From positions 1 to 34,763 of the forward strand of contig JAFGTR010000131.1 in NCBI GenBank assembly GCA_016934055.1: a stretch of DNA of 34,763 nt, written 5' to 3'. Source of the DNA: Bacteroidales bacterium. Its GTDB lineage: Bacteria; Bacteroidota; Bacteroidia; Bacteroidales; UBA10428. The notes beneath the pieces were generated by a model. It did not search any database and had not been told where the DNA came from. It worked only from the letters and a program-made list of their open reading frames with translations. Below are positions 33,094 through 34,763 of this stretch, piece by piece. How positions within the stretch are numbered: the first letter of the stretch is position 1; every line of letters starts with the position of its first letter. The position numbers and the translations under genes are program-made.

Positions 33094-34092
33094 TTAATAA
33101 CTTTTAACTTTGATGGTTACAGGCAGCTTATTGTCTTCGGTGGAATAACTGCTGACGTTCAGTTCATAGATCACCGGTCCGGCCGGCAAACCCGACAGTT
33201 GATAAGGCTGCGGACCACCATATGCGCCGCAGTCGACCCCTCCTTCACCGGCGCTGAGGGCGGGACTGCCTTCCTTCAGCTGCCATTTGCCGTCGGTGCT
33301 GTTGGAAAGTGCTCCCAGGAACAGGGCCTCTTCCGAAATGTTGGCCTGGTTGTGGTTGTCGGTGCCGAAATGATCGGAGATAGATAGATTATAGCTGACA
33401 TCGGGATCGGGCAGGGCAGGCAGTTTGACATTTTCTTTACCGGCTTTGCAGAGAATGTTGTTTTTTAAGTCAAAACCGGTGGGGATATCAATTAATTCGG
33501 TATTCAAGATGTTGTTGAGGAATACTCCTGTGCTGCCATTGTATATTGAAACCCCGCCGTTGATCATACAGTTCACGACGACAAGGTTGGTGGCAATATA
33601 GCCGAAGGCATAAATACAATCGCCATATAGGTTTATATCAAAATAACACTCCGAGATGGTGATGTTTTCACAATTTGCATATAAATTGATATTGCTTGCA
33701 TGGCATCTTCTGATTGTAATGTCATCTTCCCTGATATCGAAAAAGGATTCTAAACCCATAACGACAGAACCACCGGATCCATCTGCAAAAGAAACAGTAT
33801 TGACCTGAGTGGAAATTTTATTGGCTGAGATTCCGGGATTTTCATCCAAAAAATAACCGGGCCCTTTAATGATCAGCTTTTTGGTAATATTGACCCCGGA
33901 ATAATTATCCGGTGATCCTTCCACCATGATGGTATCACCGTTAAAGGCAGCATCGTGAGCCTCCTGGAGGTCGGAATAAATTTTGGCGGCAGGGTTGTCG
34001 GCCAGTTTGTTGTTGACACGAAAAGTCCCGGCGTTTAGCAATGCGGAGGTTAGTCCGCAGACGAGTGAGGTGAAAAAGAAAAATTTTTTCAT
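33094..34092 (-). CDS. Secreted parallel beta-helix (pectate-lyase-fold) protein
   Basis: 332 aa. Signal peptide (FFFFTSLVCGLTSALLNAG). The opening IYSDLQEAHDAAFNGDTIMV followed by KLIIKGPGYFL is the characteristic N-terminal rung of pectin-lyase-like beta-helix proteins, and later rungs (ITIRRCHAS, ENITISECYF, VVVNCMI, GVFLNNI) continue the coil to about residue 260. The sequence ends in a short beta-rich segment without a clear T9SS domain. There are no recognisable pectate lyase catalytic residues, so a structural or adhesive role is as likely as an enzymatic one. First gene of a two-gene operon with the T9SS protein. Confidence 0.85.
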   Translation of the reverse strand: MKKFFFFTSLVCGLTSALLNAGTFRVNNKLADNPAAKIYSDLQEAHDAAFNGDTIMVEGSPDNYSGVNITKKLIIKGPGYFLDENPGISANKISTQVNTVSFADGSGGSVVMGLESFFDIREDDITIRRCHASNINLYANCENITISECYFDINLYGDCIYAFGYIATNLVVVNCMINGGVSIYNGSTGVFLNNILNTELIDIPTGFDLKNNILCKAGKENVKLPALPDPDVSYNLSISDHFGTDNHNQANISEEALFLGALSNSTDGKWQLKEGSPALSAGEGGVDCGAYGGPQPYQLSGLPAGPVIYELNVSSYSTEDNKLPVTIKVKSY

Positions 34093-34336
34093 AAGGGTAA
34101 AATTTAGGTTATAGCGTTATTCATGAAAAAAGACCTGATGCATCAGGATAAGCAAGAGATCGGAAAAGAAAAAAGACTTACCGGTGAAGCGGAAAACCGG
34201 CAGGGGAGAAGAAAATGAAACGGTATCGCCCGGAAGCGTATCTTGTTGAAAAAAACGTAAAGAAAACGACTGGTTTTCATGGCGGTTGGTTTGGTTTAGT
34301 GATTAAGATTAGCGAGAACGTTACAGAGAGAACCAT

Positions 34337-34367
34337 CAAATTTAATCAAAACAGGGATTAAAGTCAA
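34337..34367 (-). promoter_or_regulatory. Bacteroidota-type promoter for the beta-helix/T9SS operon
   Basis: On the minus strand TTG (34367-34365), a 20-bp spacer and TAAATTTG (34344-34337) match TTTG / TAnnTTTG (first T of the -33 is C). Predicted leader about 240 nt, containing the 14-bp palindrome at 34134-34147. Confidence 0.45.
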
Positions 34368-34676
34368 GAAGATTTTTTTAAAAAGAGGAAGAAGCGACAA
34401 GGGGTTCAGTGAATAGTGAAAAGTGAAAAGTTCCTCAGCATTTAACAAAATGTCGCCCTAAAAAGAATAACTATAAATATTATTGATTATAAGTAATATA
34501 AAATATAGTCACATAAGAGTGAAAAGTGGCTGGTGGCCAGTGGCTGGTGATCAGTGGTTAGTGGTTGGAACATTGCGGGGCGGGTAGAATAAACGGTCAT
34601 TAACCTGTCGGCTAAAACAGGCAAATGGTTTACCATGAACTCAAATTGCTCCTAATAATCTTCTGCTTTTTCGATT

Positions 34677-34743
34677 CGATTACTTCGTCGGCAATTAAAT
34701 TCAATAAAACAGAATCAGCGTTATCGCCTCCTCGTAATGACGG
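34677..34743 (-). repeat. REP-like intergenic repeat (GTCATTACGAGGAGGC ... GACGAAGTAATC)
   Basis: On the minus strand the motif CCGTCATTACGAGGAGGC (34743-34726) is followed 30 bp later by GCCGACGAAGTAATC (34692-34678). This is the widespread bacterial intergenic motif family usually written GTCATTGCGAGGAG...CGACGAAGCAATC. The match is to the general motif, with A for G at two places. Confidence 0.55.
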
Positions 34744-34763
34744 CTACTTCAAGACTCTCAGAC

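Larger units (their letters stand above)
34093..34763. other. 670-bp non-coding end: leader, promoter, word arrays, REP-like repeat
   Basis: No gene is supported. It contains the perfect palindrome CCTGATGCATCAGG (34134-34147), the promoter at 34337-34367, TGAATAGTGAAAAGTGAAAAG words (34411-34431), an AGTGGCTGGTGGCCAGTGGC-type array (34525-34567) and the REP-like repeat at 34677-34743. Confidence 0.6.

Noticed and set aside
34620..34763. tRNA or partial coding sequence at the right edge
   Set aside because: No cloverleaf can be formed and frames are broken; the stretch is explained by a REP-like repeat and word DNA.

Overview
The window looks like a chromosomal segment of a Bacteroidota bacterium, probably an anaerobic or environmental Bacteroidales-type lineage that I cannot place more precisely. 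The grounds are: two proteins with type IX secretion (T9SS) type A C-terminal sorting domains; promoter-like -33 TTTG / -7 TAnnTTTG pairs and start codons without Shine-Dalgarno sites; and families common in this phylum (FtsX/MacB-type permease, LemA plus two TPM proteins, DUF4105/Lnb, DUF6599, futalosine hydrolase, fused ThrA). There are 28 protein genes and no rRNA, tRNA, CRISPR array, transposase or prophage.

Layout. 1-4128: a MacB/FtsX-type permease (partial, minus strand), diverging from an NtrC-like sigma54 response regulator and its NtrY-like histidine kinase. The divergent gap has a near-consensus -24/-12 (sigma54) promoter pointing at the permease and, about 110 bp upstream of the predicted start site, a 39-bp dyad that fits an enhancer site, so the two-component pair probably switches on the exporter. 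4121-4681: a compact cassette holding only a GxxExxY (PDDEXK_3) gene, bounded by a 35-bp inverted repeat (32/35 identical) of AGGATT units; both flanking genes terminate inside its ends. 4669-9733: secreted 5'-nucleotidase, a tandem pair of secreted coiled-coil paralogues, and a membrane-anchored coiled-coil protein. 10161-18247: DUF6599 lipoprotein-like or secreted protein, a 1495-aa T9SS cargo (beta-propeller plus CLCA-like zincin), a Tat-exported DUF362 protein and a DUF4105/Lnb membrane protein.

18394-23662 (minus): a threonine operon, thrA-hxpB-like HAD-thrC-thrH. No GHMP-type homoserine kinase (ThrB) is present; ThrH is the obvious candidate to supply homoserine phosphate. A small hairpin element sits inside this operon. 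23766-26850 (minus): CapA-like protein, then lemA-TPM-TPM. 26984-31852: small lipoprotein, universal stress protein, VTT-type membrane protein, folE, mqnB and hldD. 32072-34092 (minus): two secreted proteins, one a T9SS cargo and one a predicted beta-helix.

A striking background feature is that many spacers consist of arrays of short degenerate words (period about 7-9 bp) such as GACCAGAA, AGGATT, GGGACAA, GACTCCC and AGTGAACGG. The same words recur in distant spacers and in both orientations, and the arrays often begin at or within the stop codon of the upstream gene. The GxxExxY cassette is the best-organised instance and is the strongest candidate here for an undescribed mobile system.
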